The notes under the pieces: generated by a model | The model's input: only the letters and a program-made list of their open reading frames with translations | Told to the model about the DNA's origin: nothing | The model's database searches: none | In this document: one piece after another, positions 35,112-44,159 of the stretch | Numbering within the stretch: the first letter of the stretch is position 1 | Layout of the letters: each line of letters begins with the position of its first letter | Source: Flavobacterium sp. SH_e | Lineage (GTDB): Bacteria; Bacteroidota; Bacteroidia; Flavobacteriales; Flavobacteriaceae | NCBI RefSeq assembly: GCF_025717045.1 | Contig: NZ_JAOVZN010000006.1 | Coordinates: 1,089,488-1,153,487, forward strand | Direction of reading: 5' to 3' | Length of the DNA: 64,000 bases | Translations under genes and position numbers: made by a program

Positions 35112-35777
35112 ATGTGGTTTCCTTTTATTGTAAGTCTTATTGGGCTGTTTTTTTTACTTGCTAATGCCATAAGGTTTTCTGCCACATGTAAAAACAGAGA
35201 TATAATGTATCGCATGATTACGATTTATTTAGGTCTCTTGTTTTGCGTTGAACTCCTCTGCAATATTATTGGATTTCTCTATCCTAATTCGAATTTTTTC
35301 CTTTCGCATTATTATTTTATTTTTCAGTTTATCACGTTAAACTTATTTTTCTACAATAGTTTTTCGAATAAGATATTCAAGCAAATTATGATAATTGTGT
35401 TTGTTTCGGTATTGCTTTTTTTAGGAGTTCAATATTATAAACGACCTTCACTTTATTGGGAGTTTAATTTGATAGAAATTGCAATAACATCAATTCCACT
35501 ATTATTTTACGCATTCTATTATATTATATCGAATTTAAAAAATGTTAAGCATGATTATTTTTATTTCTGCAACGGATTAATTATTTATCTAACAAGCAGT
35601 GCGGGTATTTTTCTGTCTGGAAATAGTGACTCGGTAGTTTTTACGGAACCGTTTTTCCTTGATTTCTGGTTCTTTAATTCTTTATTTTATATTCTATATC
35701 AGTTCTTAATCTATAAAGAATGGAAAGCTTTAAATTTTAGAAGAACACTTAAGAGAAACTTCGAAAACAGAGCATAA
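35112..35777 (+). CDS. multi-pass membrane protein of unknown function
   Basis: 221 residues with about seven transmembrane helices spread along the whole length, a short N-terminus outside or periplasmic, and a basic C-terminal tail (EWKALNFRRTLKRNF). The composition (many Phe, Tyr, Leu) and the length resemble the seven-helix sensor modules that precede kinases in Bacteroidota, but here no catalytic domain follows. The next gene is convergent. I do not recognise a named family. Confidence 0.72.
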   Translation: MWFPFIVSLIGLFFLLANAIRFSATCKNRDIMYRMITIYLGLLFCVELLCNIIGFLYPNSNFFLSHYYFIFQFITLNLFFYNSFSNKIFKQIMIIVFVSVLLFLGVQYYKRPSLYWEFNLIEIAITSIPLLFYAFYYIISNLKNVKHDYFYFCNGLIIYLTSSAGIFLSGNSDSVVFTEPFFLDFWFFNSLFYILYQFLIYKEWKALNFRRTLKRNFENRA

Positions 35778-35796
35778 ATTTTAAAATTTTCAAATA

Positions 35797-35842
35797 AAAA
35801 AAATCCCAAATTTCAAGTTTGCAATTGGAATTTGGGATTTTA
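35797..35842. terminator. bidirectional terminator between membrane protein gene and engB
   Basis: Stem AAATCCCAAATT (35801-35812) / AATTTGGGATTT (35829-35840), with A-run and T-run on the two sides. Confidence 0.82.
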
Positions 35843-35862
35843 ATATTGTAAGTTTTAAAAAT

Positions 35863-36483
35863 TTAAAATTCTGAATTATTTTTAAAAACTTCTTGATTCA
35901 CTTGATCTATATAAGACAGAACTTCATCTTTTCCGATTGTTTCTGTCGATGAGGTTACAAAATACTGTGGCATTTCGGCCCAGTTATTAACAAACATTTG
36001 CTTTTTGTAAGCAGCAATGTGCGAATCTATTTTTGTTTTACCAATTTTATCCGCTTTAGTAAAAATAATACAGAACGGAATTTCGCTTTCGCCCATATAA
36101 GACATAAATTCGATGTCGATATTTTGAGCTTCGTGACGAATGTCAATCAAAACAAAAGCACAAACCAATTGTTCTCTATTCTCGAAATAATCGGTAATGA
36201 ACTTTTGAAAAATTGATTTTGTTTTTTTTGAAACCTTAGCGTAACCGTAACCAGGCAAATCAACTAAAAACCAATTATTATTGATTTTAAAGTGATTGAT
36301 TAATTGTGTTTTTCCTGGTCTTGAGGATGTTTTGGCTAAGTTTTTATTGTTGGTAAGCATATTTATCAAAGATGACTTACCTACATTTGATCTTCCTATA
36401 AAAGCATATTCTGGCAAAAACTCCTTTGGACATTTTGATGCATCAGAATTGCTGATAATAAATTCGGCGGTGTTAATTTTCAT
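35863..36483 (-). CDS. engB: ribosome biogenesis GTPase EngB (YsxC/YihA)
   Basis: Essential small GTPase for late assembly of the large ribosomal subunit. 206 residues. G1 GRSNVGKSS (30-38), G2 SSRPGKTQ, G3 DLPGYGYAKV, G4 FTKADKIG, and the usual QKFITDYFENREQLVCAFVLIDIRH between them. The length is normal. The alpha/beta hydrolase gene lies 43 bases upstream on the same strand and may share a transcript. Confidence 0.97.
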   Translation of the reverse strand: MKINTAEFIISNSDASKCPKEFLPEYAFIGRSNVGKSSLINMLTNNKNLAKTSSRPGKTQLINHFKINNNWFLVDLPGYGYAKVSKKTKSIFQKFITDYFENREQLVCAFVLIDIRHEAQNIDIEFMSYMGESEIPFCIIFTKADKIGKTKIDSHIAAYKKQMFVNNWAEMPQYFVTSSTETIGKDEVLSYIDQVNQEVFKNNSEF

Positions 36484-36526
36484 GCTCCTTCGTTTTAAAA
36501 CCTCCTTAAAAAATAAAATTTAATGG

Positions 36527-37291
36527 CTACAAATTCTTTTCAGTAAGCCATTTTTCAAGAATTTCGTTAAATTCTTCTGGGTGTTCCATCATTGCTGCGT
36601 GTCCGCATTTGTCAATCCAGTATAAAGTTGAATTTGGTAATAGTTTATCAAATTCTTCCGCAACATTTGGTGGTGTTACAGAATCATTTTTACCCCAAAT
36701 AATACAAGTTTCAACATCCATTTTTGGCAAATCTTTAGCCATATTATGACGTATTGCACTTTTTGCAATAGTCAAAGTTTTGATTAATTTGATTCGGTCA
36801 TTAGCGGTAGCGTAAACTTCATCAATCAATTCAGGAGTTGCAATTTTTGGATCATAAAATACATCTTCAGCTTTCTTTTTTATGTATTCATAATCGCCTC
36901 TTCTTGGATAACTGTCTCCCATTGCGCTTTCATAAAGACCAGAACTTCCAGTAATTACAAGTCCTGCAACTTTTTCGGGATACAACTTTGTGTGATACAG
37001 TGCAATGTGTCCTCCAAGAGAATTTCCTAAAAGAATTACCTTGTCAAAACCTTTAAAAGTGATAAAGTCTTTTACGTATTTCGCAAAACTTTTTACGTTC
37101 GTTTTTAAAATGCTTTGGGTGTATATTGGCAAATCTGGAATAACAACTTTATATCCTTTTGTCGGGAAATATTGTGCTACACCATCAAAGTTACTTAGAC
37201 CTCCCATTAAACCATGCAGTATAACGATCGGAGTTCCTTCTCCAGCCTCAAAATAGCTGTATTTGCCTTCTTTTTTATAGTGTTTGTCCAT
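36527..37291 (-). CDS. alpha/beta hydrolase
   Basis: 254 residues. Oxyanion loop HGLMGG (26-31), nucleophile Ser91 in LLGNSLGGH, acid Asp in WGKNDSVTPP and the catalytic His in CGHAAMMEHPEEF. No signal peptide, so cytosolic. The closest type is the MhpC/BioH-like esterase group; the substrate is unknown. It is divergent from mraZ, and the 377-base spacer between them holds the MraZ operator. Confidence 0.92.
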   Translation of the reverse strand: MDKHYKKEGKYSYFEAGEGTPIVILHGLMGGLSNFDGVAQYFPTKGYKVVIPDLPIYTQSILKTNVKSFAKYVKDFITFKGFDKVILLGNSLGGHIALYHTKLYPEKVAGLVITGSSGLYESAMGDSYPRRGDYEYIKKKAEDVFYDPKIATPELIDEVYATANDRIKLIKTLTIAKSAIRHNMAKDLPKMDVETCIIWGKNDSVTPPNVAEEFDKLLPNSTLYWIDKCGHAAMMEHPEEFNEILEKWLTEKNL

Positions 37292-37564
37292 CTAATCTAA
37301 TGCCAATTTCAATTTCGACAAATATAGGGTTAATTCAACAAAAATGAATTTTTGATGCCATTTTTTAACTAGATAATTTGAGTAGAACTTGTAAATCGTT
37401 AAAAATCAGTAATTAATGTGGTATTTGTTAAAATATTCAAATGTTAAGAAATATGCATTATAATCAATTTTTTAAGAAAATTAGCGCATTATTTTTTTGA
37501 ATGAATAACGTATTTAAGAATCTGTTAATTAATAGTTAACGTATTGATTGATTGTTAATTATGG

Positions 37565-37624
37565 AAAGTGGTAGCAAAGTGGTTAAACTTATTAACAAAG
37601 TGGTATAAAGTGGTAAAATGTGGT
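37565..37624 (+). promoter_or_regulatory. MraZ operator: five AAAGTGGT-type boxes
   Basis: AAAGTGGT occurs at 37565, 37576, 37597 and 37607, and AATGTGGT at 37617. Spacings are 11, 21, 10 and 10 bases, i.e. one or two helix turns, all in direct orientation. This is the known arrangement of MraZ binding sites in front of mraZ. The last three boxes cover the -33 region of the promoter, which fits autorepression of the dcw operon. A further AATGTGGT lies at 37415-37422. Confidence 0.85.
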
Positions 37625-37635
37625 AATATTTTTTA

Positions 37636-37643
37636 TATTTTTG
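37636..37643 (+). promoter_or_regulatory. -7 promoter element of the dcw operon
   Basis: TATTTTTG matches TAnnTTTG. It lies 12 bases behind the last MraZ box and 25 bases before the mraZ start. Confidence 0.6.
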
Positions 37644-37668
37644 CTGTATAACATGTTAACTAGTTTTT

Positions 37669-38142
37669 TTGAACACAATTGTTGGAACATATGAATGTAA
37701 AGTCGATGCTAAAGGAAGGCTAATGATGCCTGCTCCTTTAAAAAAGCAATTGACGGCTTCTCTTCAAGACGGATTCGTTTTGAAGCGTTCTGTTTTTCAG
37801 CCGTGTTTAGAATTATATCCTATGGTAGAGTGGGATGCGATGATGAAAAAAATCAACAAGCTTAATCGCTTTGTAAAAAAGAACAACGATTTCATTAGAA
37901 GGTTTACTGCTGGTGTTAAAGTGGTTGAGGTTGATGCATTGGGAAGACTGCTTGTTCCAAAAGATTTGGTAACGTTTGCAAGTATTTCTAAAGATGTGGT
38001 TTTTTCATCTGCGGTTAATATTGTTGAGATTTGGGACAAAGATTTATACGAGAAATCAATAAGCGGCGAAGATATGGATTTTGCAGATTTAGCCGAAGAA
38101 GTAATGGGAAATATTAATGACGACGAAGATGGAATATCATAA
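37669..38142 (+). CDS. mraZ: transcriptional regulator MraZ
   Basis: First gene of the dcw cluster; DNA-binding ring protein of the AbrB-like fold that controls this operon. 157 residues. TTG start (MNTIVGTYECKVDAKGRLMMP); there is no ATG at a suitable place. Two SpoVT/AbrB-like repeats: DAKGRLMMPAPLKKQL (about 13-28) and the second at about 83-98 (VDALGRLLVPKDLVTFA). An acidic C-terminal tail (DDEDGIS) follows. The stop lies inside the start region of rsmH (26-base overlap). Its own binding boxes lie upstream. Confidence 0.95.
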   Translation: MNTIVGTYECKVDAKGRLMMPAPLKKQLTASLQDGFVLKRSVFQPCLELYPMVEWDAMMKKINKLNRFVKKNNDFIRRFTAGVKVVEVDALGRLLVPKDLVTFASISKDVVFSSAVNIVEIWDKDLYEKSISGEDMDFADLAEEVMGNINDDEDGIS

Positions 38143-39025
38143 TCCGGTTTTGCTTCATCCAACAGTAGATGGTTTAAATATTAAACCTGATGGTGTGTAT
38201 GTAGATGTTACGTTTGGGGGCGGTGGTCATTCAAAAGAGATTTTAAAAAGATTAGGGCCAAACGGAAGGCTGTTTGCATTTGATCAAGACGAAGACGCGC
38301 TTGCTAATGCATTGCCAGATGAAAGGTTCACTTTGATAAATGAGAATTTTAGGTTCATAAAAAGATTTTTACGTTTTCACGGAGTTAAATCAGTTGACGG
38401 AATCTTGGCAGATTTAGGAGTTTCATCACATCAGTTTGATGTTCCTGAAAGAGGTTTTTCAACAAGATTTGATGCCGAGTTAGATATGCGGATGAGTCAA
38501 AGAAATGATTTAAATGCTTGTCGAGTGGTTAACGAATATGAAGAACAGGATTTACGTCGTGTTTTTTTTGATTATGGGGAGTTGAAAAACGCACCGGTTT
38601 TGGCAAGAACAATTGTTGAGGCGAGAAAAGATTACCCAATCAAAACGACTGAAGAATTAAAAGAAGTTCTGAAAAAGTTTTTACCAGAGAAAGTTCGAAA
38701 CAAAGTATTGGCTCAGATTTATCAAGCAATCAGGATCGAAGTTAATCAGGAGATGGATGTTCTAAAAGAATTTATTGAACAGTCATTAGAGATTTTAAAA
38801 CCAGGAGGAAGATTTTCGGTAATCTCTTATCATTCTTTAGAAGATCGTTTGGTAAAAAGATTCATTAAAAACGGAATGTTTGAAGGGGAGCCAGAAAGAG
38901 ATTTTTACGGAAACTTTTCAGTTCCATTCAAAACTATCGGAAAACTGATTGTTCCAGATGATGAAGAAATCAAGATTAATAATAGGGCAAGAAGTGCAAA
39001 ATTAAGAGTCGCAGAAAAGCTATAA
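38117..39025 (+). CDS. rsmH: 16S rRNA (cytosine-N4)-methyltransferase RsmH
   Basis: Methylates N4 of C1402 in 16S rRNA. 302 residues. MEYHNPVLLHPTVDGL, the SAM motif VYVDVTFGGGGHSKEIL, ILADLGVSSHQFDVPERGFSTRFDAELDMRM, and the C-terminal GGRFSVISYHSLEDRLVKRF and NNRARSAKLRVAEK are all present. The ATG at 38117 overlaps mraZ by 26 bases; a second ATG at 38129 (MEYHNPV) starts where the family homology begins and is the likelier start biologically. The overlap suggests translational coupling. Confidence 0.96.
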   Translation: MTTKMEYHNPVLLHPTVDGLNIKPDGVYVDVTFGGGGHSKEILKRLGPNGRLFAFDQDEDALANALPDERFTLINENFRFIKRFLRFHGVKSVDGILADLGVSSHQFDVPERGFSTRFDAELDMRMSQRNDLNACRVVNEYEEQDLRRVFFDYGELKNAPVLARTIVEARKDYPIKTTEELKEVLKKFLPEKVRNKVLAQIYQAIRIEVNQEMDVLKEFIEQSLEILKPGGRFSVISYHSLEDRLVKRFIKNGMFEGEPERDFYGNFSVPFKTIGKLIVPDDEEIKINNRARSAKLRVAEKL

Positions 39026-39046
39026 TATATATTAAGGTAGGAAATA

Positions 39047-39394
39047 ATGAAAAGTGGCGTATTTAGCATATTAAAAGCAAGATTTCTGATTCATGAAGAT
39101 GCAGTAAAAAATTGGCGATTTATTGTCTTTATAATTCTGCTGGCGATTTTGATGATTGCAAATACACAGCGATACGAACAAAAGGTTTTTGAAATCGCGA
39201 AATTAAATAATGAAGTAAAAGAACTAAGATCTGAATTTGTTGATCGACGTTCAGAATTGATGAAGTTAAAAATGGAGTCAACTATTTCGGACAAAATGTT
39301 AGAAAAACAAATTTTTCCGTCGACAGTTCCTCCAGTAAAAATAGAAGTTAAAAAAGAAGAAGAAAAAAGTTTCTTTAAAAGAATATGGCAGTAG
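39047..39394 (+). CDS. ftsL: FtsL-like cell division protein
   Basis: 115 residues: a short cytosolic N-terminus, one transmembrane helix (about 24-40, FIVFIILLAILMIANTQ) and a periplasmic leucine-zipper-like coiled coil (FEIAKLNNEVKELRSEFVDRRSELMKLKMES), then a Lys/Glu tail. The position between rsmH and ftsI, size and topology are those of FtsL, which bridges FtsQ and the FtsWI synthase. Sequence alone is too short for a firm family call. It overlaps ftsI by 10 bases. Confidence 0.85.
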   Translation: MKSGVFSILKARFLIHEDAVKNWRFIVFIILLAILMIANTQRYEQKVFEIAKLNNEVKELRSEFVDRRSELMKLKMESTISDKMLEKQIFPSTVPPVKIEVKKEEEKSFFKRIWQ

Positions 39395-41391
39395 ACGATA
39401 AACATATATCCTACAGAATTTACCTCGTAGCAGTTTTCATCTTTTTGATGGCAATTGCTATTGTTGTTAAATTAACCAATATTCAATGGGTTCAAGGAGA
39501 TTATTACAGAAAACTGGCAAAACAGCGTACAGTGAGAAACTTTGTAATTCCTGCCAACAAAGGAAATATTTATTCTGCTGACGGAAGTTTATTGGCAACA
39601 TCAATCCCGAATTATGAAATTCGTTTTGACGCAAAAGCGCCAAAAAAGGAAACTTTTGAGAAGTATGTAAAACAATTATCAGATTCTTTAGAAACTGTTT
39701 TGGATAGACCGTCAGGTTATTACGAAAAAGAATTAAGAAAAGCGCGCGAAAATAAAAATCGTTATTATTTAATCGCTCGTAAGTTAAGTTATACGGAATA
39801 TGTGAAAATAAAAAGTTTTCCATTATTCAATTTAGGAGCTTTTAAAGGCGGAATTATTGTTGAGCAAGAAACGGTTAGAAAACATCCGATAGGCAAAATC
39901 GCTGAAAGAACCATTGGTTATGACAAAATCGATCCAGCTACAGGAATGGAAGTTGGAAAAGGAATTGAATGGGCTTTTAAAAGTTATTTGAACGGAAAAG
40001 ACGGTAAAATTCTAAAACAAAAAATCGCAAAAGGGCAATGGAAACCTATTCGTGATGTAAACGAAGTAGATCCAATTGATGGTTACGATGTGATTTCGAC
40101 AATAGATGTTTTTATTCAGGATATTGCACACCATGCTTTGTTGAAACAATTGGAAGATTACGAAGCAGATCATGGTTGTGTGGTAGTAATGGAAACGGAA
40201 ACAGGATACATAAAAGCGATTTCAAATTTAGGAAGAGCAGAAGATGGTTCTTATTACGAAACGACAAATTACGCTGTTGCTGAATCTCACGAACCTGGAT
40301 CGACTTTTAAATTAGTTGATTTAATGGCGATTTTAGAAGATAAAGTAGCTGATACAAGTACAGTTTACGATAGTCATGGCGGTGAAATTAGATATTACGG
40401 AAGAGCTGTTCGTGATTCGCATAAAGGCGGTTACGGGAAAGTTTCTTTAGCGCGCGGATTTGAGCTTTCTTCAAATACAGTAATGGTTCAGGCGGTTTAT
40501 GAGAACTACAAAAGTAATCCTTCTAAGTTTGTGAATCATATCAATGAATTAGGCTTGAATAAACCATTAGGATTGCATTTTAAAGGAGAAGGAAGACCTT
40601 ATATTCCGCAGCCTGGAGACAAACATTGGTCAGGAACTACGCTTCCTTGGATGGCTTTTGGATATAATGTTTCGGTTACGCCAATGCAGACTTTAGCCTT
40701 GTATAATGCAGTTGCAAACAATGGTGTAATGGTAAAACCGCAATTTGTGTCGGAAATTAAAGAATGGAACAAAACCATTAAAAAATTTGATACAGAAGTG
40801 ATGAATCCTAAGATTTGTTCGCCAGAAACACTTAAAAAAGTCAAAGCAGTTTTGGCAAATGTGGTTAAAAAAGGAACAGGTTCTAAGTTGTATTCAAAAG
40901 ATTTTTCGATGGCAGGAAAAACGGGAACGGCTATGGTAAATTATGCTAACGCAGGAAGAGAAGGAATGTATTATGCTTCTTCTTTCGCAGGGTATTTTCC
41001 AGCTGATCATCCAAAGTATTCTTGTATTGTAGTGGTTCATAAACCAAATACGGCCAAGAATAATTATTACGGAGCAGACGTTGCTGGACCAGTTTTCAAA
41101 AGAATCGCGCAAAAGATTTTTACTGATGCGCCCTCAACAAATAAAATTAAAAAATTAGATTCTAGGATTCCAAAACAAGAAGCTAGTTATGATAAATATA
41201 TTGCTGAAGCAAATAAAAAAATAAATCAGATTCCTAATTTAAAAGGAATGCCTGGAATGGACGCAATTGCTTTACTGGAGAATTTAGGTTTGAAAGTAAA
41301 AGTAAATGGAATGGGGAAAGTAAAAAATCAATCGATTCAAGCAGGAACCAGTATTAGCAAAAACACAACAATTGTATTAGAATTATCGTGA
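39385..41391 (+). CDS. ftsI: septal peptidoglycan transpeptidase FtsI/PBP3 with PASTA domain
   Basis: Cross-links septal peptidoglycan. 668 residues. One N-terminal membrane anchor (about 11-30). The dimerisation domain starts with VIPANKGNIYSADGSLLATSIPNYEIRFD. Penicillin-binding active site: Ser306-T-F-Lys309 in EPGSTFKL, SSNT in the SxN position, and Lys512-T-G514 in AGKTGTAM. A single PASTA domain (about 613-668, IPNLKGMPGMDAIALLENLGLK) closes the protein, as in many Bacteroidota and Firmicutes division PBPs but not in E. coli PBP3. It overlaps ftsL and, by four bases, murE. Confidence 0.96.
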   Translation: MAVDDKHISYRIYLVAVFIFLMAIAIVVKLTNIQWVQGDYYRKLAKQRTVRNFVIPANKGNIYSADGSLLATSIPNYEIRFDAKAPKKETFEKYVKQLSDSLETVLDRPSGYYEKELRKARENKNRYYLIARKLSYTEYVKIKSFPLFNLGAFKGGIIVEQETVRKHPIGKIAERTIGYDKIDPATGMEVGKGIEWAFKSYLNGKDGKILKQKIAKGQWKPIRDVNEVDPIDGYDVISTIDVFIQDIAHHALLKQLEDYEADHGCVVVMETETGYIKAISNLGRAEDGSYYETTNYAVAESHEPGSTFKLVDLMAILEDKVADTSTVYDSHGGEIRYYGRAVRDSHKGGYGKVSLARGFELSSNTVMVQAVYENYKSNPSKFVNHINELGLNKPLGLHFKGEGRPYIPQPGDKHWSGTTLPWMAFGYNVSVTPMQTLALYNAVANNGVMVKPQFVSEIKEWNKTIKKFDTEVMNPKICSPETLKKVKAVLANVVKKGTGSKLYSKDFSMAGKTGTAMVNYANAGREGMYYASSFAGYFPADHPKYSCIVVVHKPNTAKNNYYGADVAGPVFKRIAQKIFTDAPSTNKIKKLDSRIPKQEASYDKYIAEANKKINQIPNLKGMPGMDAIALLENLGLKVKVNGMGKVKNQSIQAGTSISKNTTIVLELS

Positions 41392-42851
41392 AAGTATTAA
41401 AAGACATATTATATAAAGTAGCTATTGAGTCTGTAAAAGGTTCAACAGATATTGCTATTTCTAAAATTGAATTTGATTCACGTAAAGTAGAAACAAATGA
41501 TGTTTTTGTAGCAATAAGAGGTTCGCTTTCAGATGGACATGATTATATCGAGAAAGCAATTCAGCTTGGAGCAAAAGCAATTATTTGTGATACGCTTCCG
41601 GCAAATACTGCCAATGACGTAACTTATATTCAAGTAAAAGATACGAATACGGCTTTGGCTTTTATGGCTGCTAATTATTTTGGAGATCCATCTGGAAAAC
41701 TGAAATTAGTTGGTGTAACTGGAACAAACGGTAAAACAACAATTGCGTCATTATTATTTCAATTGTTTGAAAAAGCAGGTTTTAAAGTTGGATTGTTGTC
41801 AACTGTAAAAATCGTAGTAAATAAAACGGAATATCCTGCAACACATACAACACCAGATTCTTTGACTATAAATCATTATTTAAATGAAATGGTTGAGGCT
41901 GGAGTTACGCATTGTTTTATGGAAGTAAGTTCGCATGGAATTCACCAAAAACGTACAGAAGCTTTGCATTTTGTGGGAGGAATTTTCACGAATCTTTCTC
42001 ACGATCATTTGGATTATCATCCAACTTTTGCTGAATATAGAGACGTTAAAAAGTCATTTTTTGATTCACTTCCAAAATCAGCATTTGTTTTGTCAAACAT
42101 TGATGATAAAAACGGATCGGTGATGTTGCAAAATACAGTGGCAAAAAAACTGACTTATGCTTTAAAATCTTATGCTGATTATAGAGCTCAGATTTTAGAA
42201 AGCCAATTATCAGGTTTATTATTGAAAATCAATGACAATGAAGTTTGGGTAAAATTGATTGGTACTTTCAACGCATACAATGTTTTAGCAATTTACGGAA
42301 CTGCAGTAGAGTTAGGAATTGATAGCCTTGAAGCGTTGCGTTTATTGTCTGATTTAGAAAGTGTTTCGGGTCGTTTTCAGTACATCGTTTCAGATGCTGG
42401 AATTACAGCCGTTGTAGATTACGCACATACGCCAGATGCATTAGAAAATGTTTTAAAAACGATAAATGATATCCGTACAAAAAACGAGCAGTTAATTACT
42501 GTTGTTGGATGCGGAGGAAATCGTGACAAAACAAAGCGTCCAATTATGGCGAAGATTGCTTCAGATTTAAGTGATAAAGCAGTTTTGACCTCTGATAATC
42601 CAAGAAATGAAGATCCAGAAGTTATTTTGGATGAAATGGAGCAGGGAGTTGAGCCTCAGAATTATAAAAAAATGCTTCGAATTACAGACAGAAAACAAGC
42701 AATAAAAACGGCTTGTCAATTGGCAGAAGCAAAAGATATTATCCTAATTGCAGGAAAAGGACACGAAACATATCAGGAAATAAATGGTGTTCGTCATCAT
42801 TTTGATGATATGGAAACAATAAAAGAGATTTTAGAGCAACTAAATAAGTAA
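41388..42851 (+). CDS. murE: UDP-MurNAc-tripeptide synthetase MurE, meso-DAP type
   Basis: Adds the third amino acid to UDP-MurNAc-Ala-Glu. 487 residues with a GTG start that overlaps the ftsI stop (GTGA). ATP site GVTGTNGKTT (109-118), a Mur ligase central motif THTTPDSL, MEVSSHG and SHDHLDYHPTFAEY. The C-terminal specificity motif is Asp403-Asn-Pro-Arg406 in SDNPRNEDPE, which marks meso-diaminopimelate as the substrate. YAHTPDALE and AGKGHETYQE are also present. The cell wall is therefore of the DAP type, which matches the two L,D-transpeptidases in the window. Confidence 0.97.
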   Translation: MKVLKDILYKVAIESVKGSTDIAISKIEFDSRKVETNDVFVAIRGSLSDGHDYIEKAIQLGAKAIICDTLPANTANDVTYIQVKDTNTALAFMAANYFGDPSGKLKLVGVTGTNGKTTIASLLFQLFEKAGFKVGLLSTVKIVVNKTEYPATHTTPDSLTINHYLNEMVEAGVTHCFMEVSSHGIHQKRTEALHFVGGIFTNLSHDHLDYHPTFAEYRDVKKSFFDSLPKSAFVLSNIDDKNGSVMLQNTVAKKLTYALKSYADYRAQILESQLSGLLLKINDNEVWVKLIGTFNAYNVLAIYGTAVELGIDSLEALRLLSDLESVSGRFQYIVSDAGITAVVDYAHTPDALENVLKTINDIRTKNEQLITVVGCGGNRDKTKRPIMAKIASDLSDKAVLTSDNPRNEDPEVILDEMEQGVEPQNYKKMLRITDRKQAIKTACQLAEAKDIILIAGKGHETYQEINGVRHHFDDMETIKEILEQLNK

Positions 42852-42926
42852 TAATAAATTTTAAGTTCAAATACCACAGAATTGGAGTTTGAAATTTCAA
42901 AATTGGAATTTAAAAAATAGAAAAAT

Positions 42927-44159
42927 ATGCTGTACTATTTATTCGAATATTTTGATAAGACATTGGATCTTCCTGGAACAGGAGTTTTCCAATACATCAC
43001 ATTTAGATCAGCTTTGGCATTTATGCTTTCGTTGCTTTTGTCGACAATTTATGGTAAAAGAGTGATTAACTTTTTACGCCGTCAGCAAGTTGGAGAAACA
43101 GTACGCGAACTTGGTCTTGCTGGTCAGAATGAGAAAGCTGGTACACCAACAATGGGTGGACTGATTATCATTTTTGCGACTTTGGTTCCAGTTTTGTTAT
43201 TTGCAAGATTGCATAACATTTACATTGTTTTACTAATTGTAACCACATTGTGGATGGGAACAATTGGTTTTGTTGACGATTACATTAAAATATTCAAAAA
43301 AGATAAGCAAGGTTTAAAAGGTATTTTTAAAGTTATTGGTCAGGTTGGTCTTGGAGTCATCGTTGGAGCAGTTCTTTATTTTAATCCTGCCGTTACAGTA
43401 AGAACAGATACGGGTCGTACAGATGTGTTTAAAACATCTGCAAATACAACTATTGTAACGCCAGCACCTGTTGAAGAAAAATCTACAGCAACAACAATTC
43501 CTTTCGTAAAAAACAACGAATTTGATTATGCTGAAGTATTGTCTTTTATGGGAGAGGGTTATGAGAAATGGGCTTGGCTAATATTTATTCCAGTAGTTAT
43601 TTTTATCATTACAGCAGTTTCTAACGGAGCTAATTTAACTGACGGAATCGATGGTCTCGCAGCAGGAACCTCGGCAATATCCGTCCTCGCACTCGGAATA
43701 TTTACATTCGTTTCAGGAAATATCATTTTCTCAAATTATCTGAACATAATGTATATACCCAATTCGGGAGAAATGACGGTCTTTATTTCGGCGTTTGTTG
43801 GAGCATTAATCGGTTTCCTTTGGTACAATTCTTATCCAGCTTCGGTGTTTATGGGAGATACGGGAAGTTTGACTATCGGAGGAATCATTGCGGTATTAGC
43901 GATTGCAGTTCGAAAAGAAATATTGATTGTTTTGTTCTGCGGAATTTTCTTAGCAGAAAGTGCTTCAGTAATTATTCAGGTAAGTTATTTTAAATACACC
44001 AAAAAGCGTTTTGGCGAGGGACGAAGAATTTTCCTGATGTCGCCTTTACACCATCATTACCAGAAAAAGGGATATCACGAAAGTAAAATCGTAACCCGTT
44101 TCTGGATTGTTGCCGTAATGTTAGCCATTTTGTCAATCATTACTTTAAAACTAAGATAG
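42927..44159 (+). CDS. mraY: phospho-MurNAc-pentapeptide transferase MraY
   Basis: Makes lipid I at the inner membrane. 410 residues, about ten transmembrane helices. Catalytic aspartates Asp117/Asp118 in FVDDYIKIFKKD, and NLTDGIDGLAAG (236-247), FMGDTGSL and the HHHYQKKG stretch near the C-terminus. It is about 50 residues longer than the E. coli enzyme because of a Thr/Val/Pro-rich insert (about 155-200) between two helices, probably a periplasmic loop. It is 75 bases behind murE and ends exactly where murD begins. Confidence 0.97.
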   Translation: MLYYLFEYFDKTLDLPGTGVFQYITFRSALAFMLSLLLSTIYGKRVINFLRRQQVGETVRELGLAGQNEKAGTPTMGGLIIIFATLVPVLLFARLHNIYIVLLIVTTLWMGTIGFVDDYIKIFKKDKQGLKGIFKVIGQVGLGVIVGAVLYFNPAVTVRTDTGRTDVFKTSANTTIVTPAPVEEKSTATTIPFVKNNEFDYAEVLSFMGEGYEKWAWLIFIPVVIFIITAVSNGANLTDGIDGLAAGTSAISVLALGIFTFVSGNIIFSNYLNIMYIPNSGEMTVFISAFVGALIGFLWYNSYPASVFMGDTGSLTIGGIIAVLAIAVRKEILIVLFCGIFLAESASVIIQVSYFKYTKKRFGEGRRIFLMSPLHHHYQKKGYHESKIVTRFWIVAVMLAILSIITLKLR

